Assembly (NCBI GenBank): GCA_945877425.1 | Contig: CAMCRZ010000001.1 | Location: forward strand, 124,001-188,000 | Length of the DNA: 64,000 nt | Source: an uncultured Treponema sp. | Lineage (GTDB): Bacteria > Spirochaetota > Spirochaetia > Treponematales > Treponemataceae | Reading direction: 5' to 3' | Part shown: positions 34,900 to 43,595 of the stretch, piece by piece | Numbering within the stretch: position 1 is the stretch's first letter | Layout: each line of letters starts with the position of its first letter | Made by a program: the position numbers and the translations under genes | Notes under the pieces: model-generated | Database searches by the model: none | What the model saw: only the letters and a program-made list of their open reading frames with translations | Told to the model about the DNA's origin: nothing

Positions 34900-35784
34900 C
34901 TACATTGACATAAAAATAGGTATTCTTTCTTTGTCAGATTCATCATCATTTTCATTGTCTGCAGGAGTTTCTTCTTTTTCTGGTTCTGATTTTTCTTCTG
35001 GAGCGTTAGTTTCTGCGTCATGAGATTCCGTTTCATCATCAGTTTCTGCTGCGTCATCGCTGTCTGATTTAGCTTCGTCATCAACTGTAACCCGATTACC
35101 GTCATCAGACTTGGCTTTGTCATCAACTGCGGCCTTTGTATCATGGCTGTGTAAAAAAGATTCTGCTGCTGAAAAAAATACGAGTACTGCTACGATTATA
35201 AAGTAAATTAAAGTTTCAACTGTACACAAAATTACTGAATTTCTGATTTCCCAAATTGTAATAATGTACGGCGGAATTAAAAATGCTGTTAACGAAAGAA
35301 CTGCCAGAACTATTGCCAGCACTTTGTTTGACGGATAAAGCTTTTCTGCCCTGGTAAAAAGAAGTGTTATATGCAAATCCATTAAAATGTAAAGAAGAGG
35401 AATTGAAAACAGCTGGAAAAACGAATAGGTGTCGCTTCCTTTTATAACTGTGTAGGGAATGATTATTCCATGAAGTGCTGCCAGAATCGGAAAAACTGCC
35501 TGTGCTTTGTAAGAAAAACTGTCTTTTGAAAGATAAAGCAGAATCATTACAAAGGCTGATGGTATGAATGTTACGCCTAAAAAATAATTTTTAAATACGC
35601 TGTTAAAATCAAGGTAATGTACTTTTCCTGAAAAAATGAAAAACTCTTTAAAGAAGCAGATTATAATTCCTGTAAAAAGTCCTATTAGAACCGGTAGTAT
35701 GAAGGCACGGGCTTTATAATCTTTTCTTGAATTGATGTAGCACACTAAAAGTGATGGTATTGAAAGTAATAAAAATGAATACAT
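34900..35784 (-). CDS. Multi-pass membrane protein with acidic C-terminal tail
   Basis: The 294-residue protein has about seven or eight hydrophobic segments in its first ~215 residues (MYSFLLLSIPSLLVC onwards) followed by a ~75-residue disordered tail rich in Asp, Glu and Ser, ending ERIPIFMSM. I recognise no family. The frame is open 38 codons further, but the ATG at 35784 starts a membrane segment and sits 7 nt after a TATTAT -10, so a leaderless message is likely. It is divergent from the dehydrogenase gene. Confidence 0.7.
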   Translation of the reverse strand: MYSFLLLSIPSLLVCYINSRKDYKARAFILPVLIGLFTGIIICFFKEFFIFSGKVHYLDFNSVFKNYFLGVTFIPSAFVMILLYLSKDSFSYKAQAVFPILAALHGIIIPYTVIKGSDTYSFFQLFSIPLLYILMDLHITLLFTRAEKLYPSNKVLAIVLAVLSLTAFLIPPYIITIWEIRNSVILCTVETLIYFIIVAVLVFFSAAESFLHSHDTKAAVDDKAKSDDGNRVTVDDEAKSDSDDAAETDDETESHDAETNAPEEKSEPEKEETPADNENDDESDKERIPIFMSM

Positions 35785-35791
35785 GAGTAAA

Positions 35792-35820
35792 ATAATACCA
35801 TTTATCTTTTTGATGTACAA
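35792..35820 (-). promoter_or_regulatory. Leaderless promoter of the acidic-tail membrane protein gene
   Basis: Minus strand: TTGTAC (35820-35815), 17 bp, TATTAT (35797-35792), then 7 nt to the ATG at 35784. No ribosome binding site. Confidence 0.6.
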
Positions 35821-35959
35821 CTGATTATAACGGAGTGATAAAGCGGCGGCTGTGTACTCGCCAAAGAGTTGCCTCTTCTTGTTTAGAACTGGTTGCAACC
35901 GTTAAAGCCTGCACTTATTTGTAACGACTTTCTCGTAAAGTGTGAGCTTGCTGGCAAGA

Positions 35960-35979
35960 ACAAGGCAGTGGCGGTTTAT
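35960..35979 (+). repeat. GC-rich intergenic core (copy C, degenerate)
   Basis: ACAAGGCAGTGGCGGTTTAT resembles copy A (28577-28596) at 12 of 20 positions, mostly with transitions. It lies in a GC-richer island between two divergent leaderless promoters. Confidence 0.25.
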
Positions 35980-35999
35980 CTGTAAGCGGACAGGGTTCA

Positions 36000-36028
36000 T
36001 TTACCAATGTTTAAAAACACTTTATACT
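36000..36028 (+). promoter_or_regulatory. Leaderless promoter of the short-chain dehydrogenase gene
   Basis: TTTACC (36000-36005), 17 bp, TATACT (36023-36028), then 6 nt to the ATG at 36035. Confidence 0.6.
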
Positions 36029-36034
36029 CAGGGT

Positions 36035-36835
36035 ATGAAACGAATTGAAATAATTACCGGAGCTTCAAGCGGAATGGGCGTGTGTTTTGCATGGCAGCTG
36101 GCAGAAGAAAGCTGTACCTTTGAAAAATACCGCACAGACGAAATATGGCTTGTTGCACGACGGCAAGACAGGCTTGAAACATTAAAGGCACAGATTGAAC
36201 AGAAATATCCTTCCGTAAAAATCAGAACTGTTCCGTTAGACATAAGCGGAAAAGAGGGAGCCGTAAAACTCAGGGAACTTTTATCAGCAGAAGAAATTGA
36301 AATATCAGTACTTGTAAACAATGCAGGATTCGGAACTTACGGTGAATTTGCTTCTACAGACACTTTGCGCGAAATGGAAATGATTGAACTTAACTGCACT
36401 TCACTTACAGGCATAACAGGATTTGCCATTCCTTACATGAAAAAAGGAAGCCGCATCATAAACACTGCAAGCCTTGCTTCTTTTTCACCGCTGGGAAATT
36501 TTGCCGTATACGCAGCATGCAAAGCTTACGTTTTAAGTTTTTCAGTAGCACTGGCAGCAGAACTTAAGGGAAAAGGCATAAGCGTAACTTCATTATGCCC
36601 CGGACCTGTTTCTACAGAATTTGCAAACGTAGCTTCAAAAGGCGCACGAAAAAATGTACGTCACGGATTAAGTCCTGAAAAAACAGTAAGACACGCAGTA
36701 AAGGCTTCAAGAAAAGGAAAGCTTTATTCAATGTTCGCATTAAAATGGAAAATTCAGGCAGCAGGAAGCAGATTTGTAAGCCGTTACCTTGTTGCATGGT
36801 TTACCTACAAGTTCTGCAAAAGACCTTCCAACTAG
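36035..36835 (+). CDS. Short-chain dehydrogenase/reductase
   Basis: The 266-residue NAD(P)-dependent oxidoreductase has the TGASSGMG nucleotide-binding loop, NNAGFG, a catalytic Ser in TASLASFSP, YAACK (Tyr and Lys) and CPGPVSTEF. It is classed with SDRs that reduce keto compounds; substrate unknown. Residues upstream of 36035 in the open frame lack similarity to SDRs and overlie the promoter, so the ATG at 36035 is chosen. The C-terminal ~50 residues are basic with an aromatic, membrane-binding look. Confidence 0.88.
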   Translation: MKRIEIITGASSGMGVCFAWQLAEESCTFEKYRTDEIWLVARRQDRLETLKAQIEQKYPSVKIRTVPLDISGKEGAVKLRELLSAEEIEISVLVNNAGFGTYGEFASTDTLREMEMIELNCTSLTGITGFAIPYMKKGSRIINTASLASFSPLGNFAVYAACKAYVLSFSVALAAELKGKGISVTSLCPGPVSTEFANVASKGARKNVRHGLSPEKTVRHAVKASRKGKLYSMFALKWKIQAAGSRFVSRYLVAWFTYKFCKRPSN

Positions 36836-36850
36836 CAGATTTTCATGTTA

Positions 36851-36879
36851 ATGACAAACTTTTAAAATCAGAATATTAT
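36851..36879 (+). promoter_or_regulatory. Promoter of the nicotinate phosphoribosyltransferase gene
   Basis: ATGACA (36851-36856), 17 bp, TATTAT (36874-36879). A leader of about 77 nt follows. Confidence 0.55.
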
Positions 36880-36917
36880 AGGAACAAAACTGGGAACGCT
36901 GCTGTAAACTAGATGCT

Positions 36918-36941
36918 AGGGACAGACGCTGACAAATCCCT
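36918..36941 (+). promoter_or_regulatory. Hairpin in the leader of the nicotinate phosphoribosyltransferase gene
   Basis: AGGGA pairs with TCCCT around a 14-nt loop, followed by an A-rich tail and the AAGAGG ribosome binding site. The loop repeats ACGCTG found 30 nt upstream. A regulatory role is possible but I cannot assign a known riboswitch class. Confidence 0.25.
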
Positions 36942-36962
36942 GAAAAAATAAAGAGGTTTTTT

Positions 36963-38417
36963 ATGAATCAAAATTATTTTAGCAGCAATGCATTGTTTAC
37001 AGATTTTTATGAACTGACAATGGCTCAAGGTTACTGGAAACAGAACATGAATCATCAGGTTGTATTTGATATGTTTTTCAGAAGGCAGCCTTTTAACGGT
37101 GGTTTCAGTGTTTTTGCAGGAATTGAAACTTTACTTGATTCAATTACATCTTTCCGTTTCAGCGAAGAAGACATTGATTACCTTAGAAGCCAGAAAATTT
37201 TTGAAGAAGGTTTTCTTGAATACCTTAAGACTTTTAAGTTTACAGGTGATTTGTGGGCTTTCGACGAAGGTTCAATTATTTTTCCTCAGGAACCTCTTGT
37301 AAGAATTCACGCAGATTTAATTGAAGCACAGATTGTCGAAGGGCTTATCCTTAACATCATAAATTTCCAGAGCCTGATTGCAACTAAAACTGCAAGAGTG
37401 TGGCTGGCAAGCAAAAAAGGCGCAATTATGGAATTCGGATTAAGGCGGGCACAAGGTCCGGACGGAGCAATGAGTGCAACAAGAGCTGCTTACATTGGTG
37501 GAGCAGCAGGAACAAGCAATACTCTGGCAGGAAAGATTTACGGAATTCCTGTTATGGGAACAATGGCACATTCCTGGGTTATGAGTTTCCCGAGCGAACT
37601 GGAAGCATTTGAAGCATACGCAAAAATTTACCCTGACAAAACTGTTTTTTTAATTGATACTTACGACACTTTAAAAAGCGGAATAAAAAATGCAATCAAG
37701 GCTGGAGCAAAACTTGTTGAACAGGGATACAACTTTGGCGTTCGTCTTGACAGCGGAGACATTTCTTATCTTACTCAGGAAGTGCGCAAGGAACTGGACA
37801 AGGCTGGTTTCCCTCAGGCATATATTTCTGTTTCAAATGAACTTACAGAAGAAATAATTGAAACTCTTGTTCAGGAAAATGCACCTATAAAAAGCTGGGG
37901 CGTAGGAACCCACATGGTAACAGGCGGAAATGAATCAAGCTTTACAGGCGTATATAAACTTGCTGCAAGAAATGACAGTTCTTCCGTCGAAATGATTCCT
38001 GCAATGAAGTTTTCAGACAATCCGGCTAAGACAACAAATCCCGGAATAAAAAACGTATGGCGTCTTTATGATGAAAAAGGCATGGCAAGGGCAGACATTC
38101 TTTCCCTCGAAGATGAAACAATCAGCTGCAACCATGAATACCGCTACTATCACCCAATGATTGATTACAGGCAGTTTACTTTCAGCGCTTCACAAATAAG
38201 GCCTATGCTTTCGCTTAAACTTAAAAACGGTGAACGCACTTCTCCACGCCTTACAGACAAACAGCAGCTTATAAAGGCAAGAGAAACAATGATGAGGGAA
38301 ATTGAAACATTCGATGCATCTTACAAGCGGATTTTAAATCCTCACATTTACAAAGTTTCCGTAACGGAAAAGCTTAAGAACTTAAAGCTAAGCTTTATAA
38401 ATGCAAACATTCATTAA
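36963..38417 (+). CDS. pncB: Nicotinate phosphoribosyltransferase
   Basis: This enzyme converts nicotinate and PRPP to nicotinate mononucleotide in the NAD salvage pathway. Motifs include ALFTDFYELTMAQGYW at the N-terminus, EFGLRRAQGPDGAMSATRAAYIGG, MGTMAHSWVMSF, LIDTYDTLKSG and GVRLDSGDISYL. Its 484 residues fit the longer bacterial type. AAGAGG is 6 nt before the ATG. It has its own promoter and terminator and thus is probably monocistronic. Confidence 0.95.
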   Translation: MNQNYFSSNALFTDFYELTMAQGYWKQNMNHQVVFDMFFRRQPFNGGFSVFAGIETLLDSITSFRFSEEDIDYLRSQKIFEEGFLEYLKTFKFTGDLWAFDEGSIIFPQEPLVRIHADLIEAQIVEGLILNIINFQSLIATKTARVWLASKKGAIMEFGLRRAQGPDGAMSATRAAYIGGAAGTSNTLAGKIYGIPVMGTMAHSWVMSFPSELEAFEAYAKIYPDKTVFLIDTYDTLKSGIKNAIKAGAKLVEQGYNFGVRLDSGDISYLTQEVRKELDKAGFPQAYISVSNELTEEIIETLVQENAPIKSWGVGTHMVTGGNESSFTGVYKLAARNDSSSVEMIPAMKFSDNPAKTTNPGIKNVWRLYDEKGMARADILSLEDETISCNHEYRYYHPMIDYRQFTFSASQIRPMLSLKLKNGERTSPRLTDKQQLIKARETMMREIETFDASYKRILNPHIYKVSVTEKLKNLKLSFINANIH

Positions 38418-38424
38418 AACTTCA

Positions 38425-38460
38425 GTGCCGGTATGTAATTTTTCGCATGCCGGTACATTT
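38425..38460 (+). terminator. Terminator between pncB and the regulator gene
   Basis: GTGCCGGTATG pairs with CATGCCGGTAC (11 bp including two G-U pairs) around a 10-nt loop. A short T-rich stretch (ATTTTC) follows on the plus strand, and the loop-side run serves the minus strand poorly. Confidence 0.7.
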
Positions 38461-39180
38461 TCAGTCTATGACTAAAGCGTAAAAGCCCTTAAACTCATGG
38501 GTAATCCTTATGGCATTTCCGTATTCTTCCTTCAAGACTTTCCTGCAATGATAAACAAGATTAAAAAGATGATTTATCCTTTTCTTTGAAAATTCCTGCC
38601 ACAATTCATAGCAGATGGCAACTTCAAGAACGTCTGTATTTTTCCTTTCATTAAGATAGTTAAGAAGCCTGTACTGGAGAGGTGAAATCAGTTTTCTTAA
38701 ATAAAGTTCCTGCGGATTGAATTCAAAAGGAAGAGTTGAGTATTCGGGAACGTCGCATATTGCAGGGAAAAACTTTTTGTTTTCTTTGGAAAAAATTACT
38801 TCAGAAAGTTTTTCCCATGTTTTTTTACATTCGCAAAGACGCACTTCATCAATTTCATTTCCGTAATATTTCACTGCCCTGCTGTACCACAAATCAACTG
38901 CATTTTCCGGCGTAACGAAAGGGTCATTGTAAACGACACAGGCAGTTTTTGTATGATAGCTTAAAACTTTTTCGTAAGGATTTTCACACTCTGAATCGTA
39001 AGTTGTAGAATCAATGAGTACAAAATCAAGAAGTCCCCAGGGCGAAAGACCAATCTGCTTGTAAAAAACTTCCGGATCCGTAAAAACAAGGAGTGCCATA
39101 ATATTTTTCTTAAAAAAGTCTTCTGAAATTTTCTCCCAGATTTTTTTCTGTTTTTCCTTTACCAAGACAAATGCAACCAC
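38461..39180 (-). CDS. Orphan regulator: degenerate receiver-like domain plus winged helix
   Basis: The 239-residue protein ends in an OmpR/PhoB-like winged helix (SPLQYRLLNYLNERKN, CYELWQEFSKKRINHLFNLVYHCRKVLKEEYG, EFKGFYALV). Its N-terminal ~120 residues alternate strands and helices (VAFVLVKEK, MALLVFTDP, DFVLIDSTT) like a receiver domain but lack the clear phospho-Asp and Lys set. A GTG at 39180 preceded by AAGGAG is chosen; the open frame extends to a TTG at 39279 inside the permease gene. It is last in the kinase cassette and could control it or read out its signal. Confidence 0.65.
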   Translation of the reverse strand: MVAFVLVKEKQKKIWEKISEDFFKKNIMALLVFTDPEVFYKQIGLSPWGLLDFVLIDSTTYDSECENPYEKVLSYHTKTACVVYNDPFVTPENAVDLWYSRAVKYYGNEIDEVRLCECKKTWEKLSEVIFSKENKKFFPAICDVPEYSTLPFEFNPQELYLRKLISPLQYRLLNYLNERKNTDVLEVAICYELWQEFSKKRINHLFNLVYHCRKVLKEEYGNAIRITHEFKGFYALVID

Positions 39181-39232
39181 AAAAAGACTCTCCTTTCTGC
39201 AATCAAATTCAAGACTTTTATAAATGAAATAT

Positions 39233-40378
39233 TCAGTAAAGCAGGCTGTATTCAAAAAGCAGACACGCAAGAAATGCAATGTTTACCATTGTAAATAACA
39301 CAAAAAATTTTCCGGAAGATTTTTTCACGTTAACTGCATGGATTTTAAACGAAATCAAACTGGCAAGAGACGCAACCAAAGTTCCAAGACCTCCAACGTT
39401 TACTCCAATCAAAAGCTTTTCCAAATCAGCGGAAAAAGGATAAAGCAAAAGTGCAGAAGGAACATTGCTTATAACCTGACTTGCAGCAACTGAAGAAATG
39501 CATTCCCTGTTTCTGACAATGCCTTCTAAAAAAGTTTTTACTTTATCCATATTCTGAATATTTCCCGTAAAGATAAAAAATGCAGTAAAAGTAAAAAGCA
39601 GCATATAGTCAACTTTAAGGAAAATTTTTCTGTCTGAAAAAAGAATGACAGCAAAAGTAACTGCAGCACTTATCCACTTGGGAACAAAACCTAAAACAGA
39701 AAAAAGCGAAAGGGCAAAAAGAAAAATGTAGAGGGCAAATCTTAAAGCATAAATCCTGCTGTTTTCCACCTGATGAAAATTGCTGAACTTTTGTTTTGGA
39801 GCAGCACACTTTCCCTTTGGAATAAAAATCATGCACACAGCAAGAAGGAAAAAAGAAACAGCCGTAAAGGGAAAAATTATTTTCATAAAAGAAAAAATGC
39901 TGCAGTTCATTTTTCCGAATAAAAAAAGATTCTGCGGATTGCCTATAGGCGTAAGCATGGAACCGGTATTTGCCGCAACTGTCTGAAGTACAACTGTAAA
40001 AGTTACAGTAAAGGCTCCTGCACCTGCTTCAAGAAGAACGCTTATTGCAAAAGGAACAAAAGTTAAAAGTGCCACATCATTTGTCAAAATCATGCTGAAA
40101 AAAAAGCACATCATAATAAGAATAAAGCACAGCACTCTAAGGCTTGTAATTTTACTGCAAAGACTGTTTCCCAGAAACCTGAAAATACCCAGACTATTTA
40201 AAGCTGCAACTATAGTCATAAGGCTGAAAAGAAGGGCAAGAGTATTCCAGTCAATGTAATAAAAATATCCGGCACATGGCTTTACGAAAAAGCAGCTTAC
40301 TGCAGCAAGAATAAATGCAGCACAGAAAACCGCTTCCTTTTTTACAAATGAAACTGCATAATTAAAAAAACTACTCAT
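39233..40378 (-). CDS. SLC13/ArsB-type anion permease
   Basis: The 381-residue membrane protein has ~11 hydrophobic segments and the ion-transporter superfamily signatures TNDVALLTFVPFA and ANTGSMLTPIGNPQNLFLF. Relatives move dicarboxylates, citrate, sulfate, arsenite or Na+ in exchange for H+; the substrate here is unknown. The start overlaps the kinase gene end by 8 nt, so the two are co-translated, which suggests phosphorylation-dependent control of transport (inference). Confidence 0.85.
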   Translation of the reverse strand: MSSFFNYAVSFVKKEAVFCAAFILAAVSCFFVKPCAGYFYYIDWNTLALLFSLMTIVAALNSLGIFRFLGNSLCSKITSLRVLCFILIMMCFFFSMILTNDVALLTFVPFAISVLLEAGAGAFTVTFTVVLQTVAANTGSMLTPIGNPQNLFLFGKMNCSIFSFMKIIFPFTAVSFFLLAVCMIFIPKGKCAAPKQKFSNFHQVENSRIYALRFALYIFLFALSLFSVLGFVPKWISAAVTFAVILFSDRKIFLKVDYMLLFTFTAFFIFTGNIQNMDKVKTFLEGIVRNRECISSVAASQVISNVPSALLLYPFSADLEKLLIGVNVGGLGTLVASLASLISFKIHAVNVKKSSGKFFVLFTMVNIAFLACLLFEYSLLY

Positions 40379-42044
40379 CTTTAGTAAGGCTTCCGTTTAT
40401 AAAAAGTTCATCCTGATACCAGTCAAGGCGCAGACTGAAATATTCATCTTTGTAGCCGTCACAAGTAACAAGGAATTTGTAAACTGCACCAGTTGTTAAT
40501 ACCGAAGGTTTTACAGTTGAAAAATCTACGTATTTATTTCCGTAAAGAATTTTAAACTTTGACTTTCCAGTTAAGTCTTCTCCGGTAACGTTGTCCATTG
40601 CAGTTGTGTGGACTGTTAGATGCCGCTTTGAAACATTACATAAATTAATGTCAACCGTTAAAGGATTGCTTTTTATTTCTACGCTTTTCCACCAGATGTA
40701 GGGACCTGCTGCAACTTTGATTCTGTAAAATCCGTCTTTTAAATAAACAGGCTTTGTCTTGTAAATAATTCCTTCTGATTTACCGTCATTTTTATTTTCT
40801 TCACCGGAAGCTGAACTGTTTTTGTCAACAAAGAAAACCCTCCTTGAACCGTTAACTTCAGGAATATCCTTGTTGTCGTTTTCAAAGAAAAATGCCCTTA
40901 CAGGAAGATCGGAATCAGCACTGGCAGTTTCAGGAAGGCGGATTGTCAAATACAAAGGCGAATACTTGTTTTTTAAAAGCGTTGCATGAACGTAACCTTC
41001 TTTCCAGCAATAAAATCCTCCTGCAGCAAGCAGACCTATTCCCAAAACGGCAGCCGTTATTTTAGGGAAGTAATTTTTCTTAGGCTCCATTTTTACAAGA
41101 GTAACGGAAGATGAATTTATAATGCACTGGGCAAGTTCCACCCTAAGCTGATGAGTGTCGTACTTTTTAAGAAAGCGCTTTACTTTTGCAATTACAGGCT
41201 CAATAGTCTGATATCTGCGGGAAGGCTTTGGACGCATCATCTTTTTAATAAGGGAACACACGAAAGGCGGAATTGTCCTGTCAATTTTTTTCGGTGGAAT
41301 GTAATCACCTTTACGGATGCGGCTTTTTGTCTTTAAGCTCATGTCTCCCGGATAAGGCTTTGCACCTGTTACCATTTCGTAAAGCATTACGCCCATGGAA
41401 TAAATGTCAGCCCTTTGATCAACAGAACGTGAATCATCAAACTGTTCGGGAGACATATATGCAGGCGTTCCTAAAGTTGCACCTGTCTGAGTAAGGCCGT
41501 TTTTAGAAGCACTTTCACTTTTTGAAAGAAGGCCGCTCTTTTTTTCCATTTCAACAATGTCACTTTCTTTTTCACTGCTGGCAATTCCAAAATCGGCAAG
41601 CTTAACTTCTGCTCTCCGGGAAATCAAAATATTGCCTGGCTTAATGTCACGGTGAACTATACCTTTTGCATGAGCGTGCTTAAGTCCGTAACAGGCATCA
41701 AGGAAAATAAGAAGAGCCAGCTCTGAAGGAAGTGCAACCTGCTTCTGAATAAGCTTGTCCAGGGACATACCGTCAACAAATTCAAGAACAATATAATCAG
41801 AACGTCCTTCCGTAAAATAGTCGAACATCCTTACAACATAAGGGCTGGACAAATCAAGGAGAATCTGGGCTTCTCTTTTAAAGCGCTCACGAATTGAACC
41901 GCCTCCGCCTTTAAGCGTAAGTTTTTTTATAATAACCTGCCTTTTCAAAGAAGGGTGAACTGCTTTGTAAACTGTTCCCATGCCGCCCACTGCAACAACA
42001 GATTCAATTTTATACTTGCCTATTATTTCAGGAACTGATGCCAT
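40371..42044 (-). CDS. Membrane-anchored Ser/Thr protein kinase (PknB-like)
   Basis: The kinase domain (residues ~10-295) has the Gly loop VAVGGMGTVY, Lys40/Lys41, HRDIKPGN with catalytic Asp133, DFG at 151-153 and GTPAYMSPEQ. The activation segment carries an unusual ~35-residue insertion rich in Ser, Lys and Glu between DFGIA and the GTPAY motif. A membrane helix lies at ~329-347, and the ~205-residue C-terminal part is extracytoplasmic, beta-rich and without PASTA repeats, so its signal is unknown. A GAGG ribosome binding site precedes the ATG. FHA and phosphatase genes lie just upstream. Confidence 0.93.
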   Translation of the reverse strand: MASVPEIIGKYKIESVVAVGGMGTVYKAVHPSLKRQVIIKKLTLKGGGGSIRERFKREAQILLDLSSPYVVRMFDYFTEGRSDYIVLEFVDGMSLDKLIQKQVALPSELALLIFLDACYGLKHAHAKGIVHRDIKPGNILISRRAEVKLADFGIASSEKESDIVEMEKKSGLLSKSESASKNGLTQTGATLGTPAYMSPEQFDDSRSVDQRADIYSMGVMLYEMVTGAKPYPGDMSLKTKSRIRKGDYIPPKKIDRTIPPFVCSLIKKMMRPKPSRRYQTIEPVIAKVKRFLKKYDTHQLRVELAQCIINSSSVTLVKMEPKKNYFPKITAAVLGIGLLAAGGFYCWKEGYVHATLLKNKYSPLYLTIRLPETASADSDLPVRAFFFENDNKDIPEVNGSRRVFFVDKNSSASGEENKNDGKSEGIIYKTKPVYLKDGFYRIKVAAGPYIWWKSVEIKSNPLTVDINLCNVSKRHLTVHTTAMDNVTGEDLTGKSKFKILYGNKYVDFSTVKPSVLTTGAVYKFLVTCDGYKDEYFSLRLDWYQDELFINGSLTKDE

Positions 42045-42076
42045 AAATACCTCACTTAATTTTACAATATTTATTT

Positions 42077-43246
42077 TTAAGTTGATTTTCTGCCGCTATA
42101 TTTTTCAAAGACACCGCACTGCTCAAGAGGAACATTGTCTTCCAGAACTTCAACATTGCCTTTCTGCCCGCCGCAAGCCCCAGATGCACCAGAGCCAGCT
42201 TCACCGACCCATCTTTCCGTGTCAACAGAAATTATGTCTTCTTCAGGATTAAACTTTTTGTCAAAATTAAAAAACACGCAGTTCATTTCTTCAGGATTGT
42301 GAAACTGAATTAAAGAAGCATTCTGCCTGTAAAAGAATTTTCCTTCAACAGGTCTGTGTCCTGCAAACCACAATGCACCGGATTCCTTTTTGCCTGTAAG
42401 CTCATGAAAAAGCCTGCACACAGACTTGTCTTCAGCCTGATCATTTCCAGTCCAGGTTAAGCTTTCCGTAATAAAAGGATTTTCCCTGAAATTAACAAGT
42501 TCCCTCTTCTTAAAGAAAACTGCAGGTTCACTGTGGGAAACACAAAAAGAACTGAATGCAGCACACAAGGGAAGATTTTTTTCCCATGAATCAATTAAAT
42601 AAATAACAGCATCACCAAAAACTTTTTCCATAAAAGCCCTCGTCATTTCGCCTTCAAGAGCATACTTGTAAAAAGCGTGGTTTCCATAAGAATTTTCATT
42701 TAAAATATTTTCGTGATTGCCTTTTAAAAAATGAAAGTTTTCGCTAAAGGAATTTTTCAGTTCCATTACAATTTTCATAGTGGAAATATTTTCCCTCATT
42801 TCATCTTTCATAGGTTCAGAATCAACAATGCCCTTTTTGTAAAACTCAAGACTTTTCTGCCAGCGGACCATTGCCCTGTGCTCGCAGTGAATTCCGTCAC
42901 CTACACAAACAACAATCAGGCTTTTTCTGTTAAGGGCTTCAAGAACAGTTTCATTTTTTTTTAGGGAAGTACGGCTTAAATTAAAAGACAAAAGCTTAAG
43001 AAGAAAATCAGTTCTGCCGTGAATGTCAGGAACTATAACTGCAGGAGTATTTTTTTTCCTGAAATCCAAAAGGCCGCCGGGACGACCGCATCTGTCAAAA
43101 GGGCGCAAAGCCTTACTTTCTTTTTCAAGAACAGAAACAGCTTTATCGAGAAAACAAAGAGCATCAGCTTCACAGGAAAAATCTTTTTCTTCAGACAATG
43201 AAATCAATTTTTCCCGGAAAGCAGTTAATTCTTTTTCAGAAAGCAT
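42077..43246 (-). CDS. Calcineurin-like metallophosphatase
   Basis: The 389-residue protein has the metallophosphoesterase signature spread across PDIHGR (73-78), VGDGIHCEHR, GNHEN, SHSEP and GHRP, giving the two-metal centre. The spacing resembles PP1/PP2A-like bacterial phosphatases. The C-terminus is a Gly/Ala/Ser-rich linker with cysteine-containing sequence (GSGASGACGG). It begins one nucleotide after the FHA gene stop and ends 32 nt before the kinase, so it is the likely antagonist of that kinase. Confidence 0.85.
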   Translation of the reverse strand: MLSEKELTAFREKLISLSEEKDFSCEADALCFLDKAVSVLEKESKALRPFDRCGRPGGLLDFRKKNTPAVIVPDIHGRTDFLLKLLSFNLSRTSLKKNETVLEALNRKSLIVVCVGDGIHCEHRAMVRWQKSLEFYKKGIVDSEPMKDEMRENISTMKIVMELKNSFSENFHFLKGNHENILNENSYGNHAFYKYALEGEMTRAFMEKVFGDAVIYLIDSWEKNLPLCAAFSSFCVSHSEPAVFFKKRELVNFRENPFITESLTWTGNDQAEDKSVCRLFHELTGKKESGALWFAGHRPVEGKFFYRQNASLIQFHNPEEMNCVFFNFDKKFNPEEDIISVDTERWVGEAGSGASGACGGQKGNVEVLEDNVPLEQCGVFEKYSGRKST

Positions 43247-43247
43247 T

Positions 43248-43589
43248 TTATCCCATAATCAGATTTGAAGAGCCAATTGTAATTTTATCGCCGGGATTTA
43301 AAAGCACGTATTTGTCAGGAGGAACACGCCTGCCGTTAAGGAAAGTTCCGTTCGTACTGTTGGAATCCTTTAAAAAATAAGCATCACGGATTTTCTGAAT
43401 AAGACAATGATGCCTACTGGCAAGTTTATTATCAATTACAATAGTATTGTCAGTTTCCCTGCCAATCGTAATTTTCGCAACAAGCTGAATCTTCTTTTTG
43501 TTAAACACAAGATATGAAACCTGTTGAGACTCAGCGATTCTTTCAAGGTGCTGTCCTATAGGACTAGCATCAGCAATAGTAACGTCCAT
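43248..43589 (-). CDS. FHA-domain phosphopeptide-binding protein
   Basis: FHA domains bind phosphothreonine peptides. The 113-residue protein consists of a short N-terminus and one FHA domain: ITIGRETDNTIVIDN, SRHHCLI, DSNSTNGTFLNGRRV and the closing LLNPGDKITIGSSNLI. It probably recognises the kinase, its autophosphorylated insertion, or its substrates. The start is ATG at 43589, 6 nt after a TATAAT box; the open frame extends eight codons further into the promoter. It is the first gene of the cassette. Confidence 0.92.
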   Translation of the reverse strand: MDVTIADASPIGQHLERIAESQQVSYLVFNKKKIQLVAKITIGRETDNTIVIDNKLASRHHCLIQKIRDAYFLKDSNSTNGTFLNGRRVPPDKYVLLNPGDKITIGSSNLIMG

Positions 43590-43595
43590 AAAAAA

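Noticed and set aside
34887..35144. Minus-strand 85-codon ORF rich in Lys, Gln and Leu
   Set aside because: Alternate frame of the Asp/Glu-rich tail of the membrane protein at 34900-35784; such repetitive acidic codons leave other frames open.
36918..36962. PreQ1-I-type riboswitch before nicotinate phosphoribosyltransferase
   Set aside because: A short stem with A-rich tail is superficially similar, but the loop sequence and tail do not match the known consensus and the gene is unrelated to queuosine.
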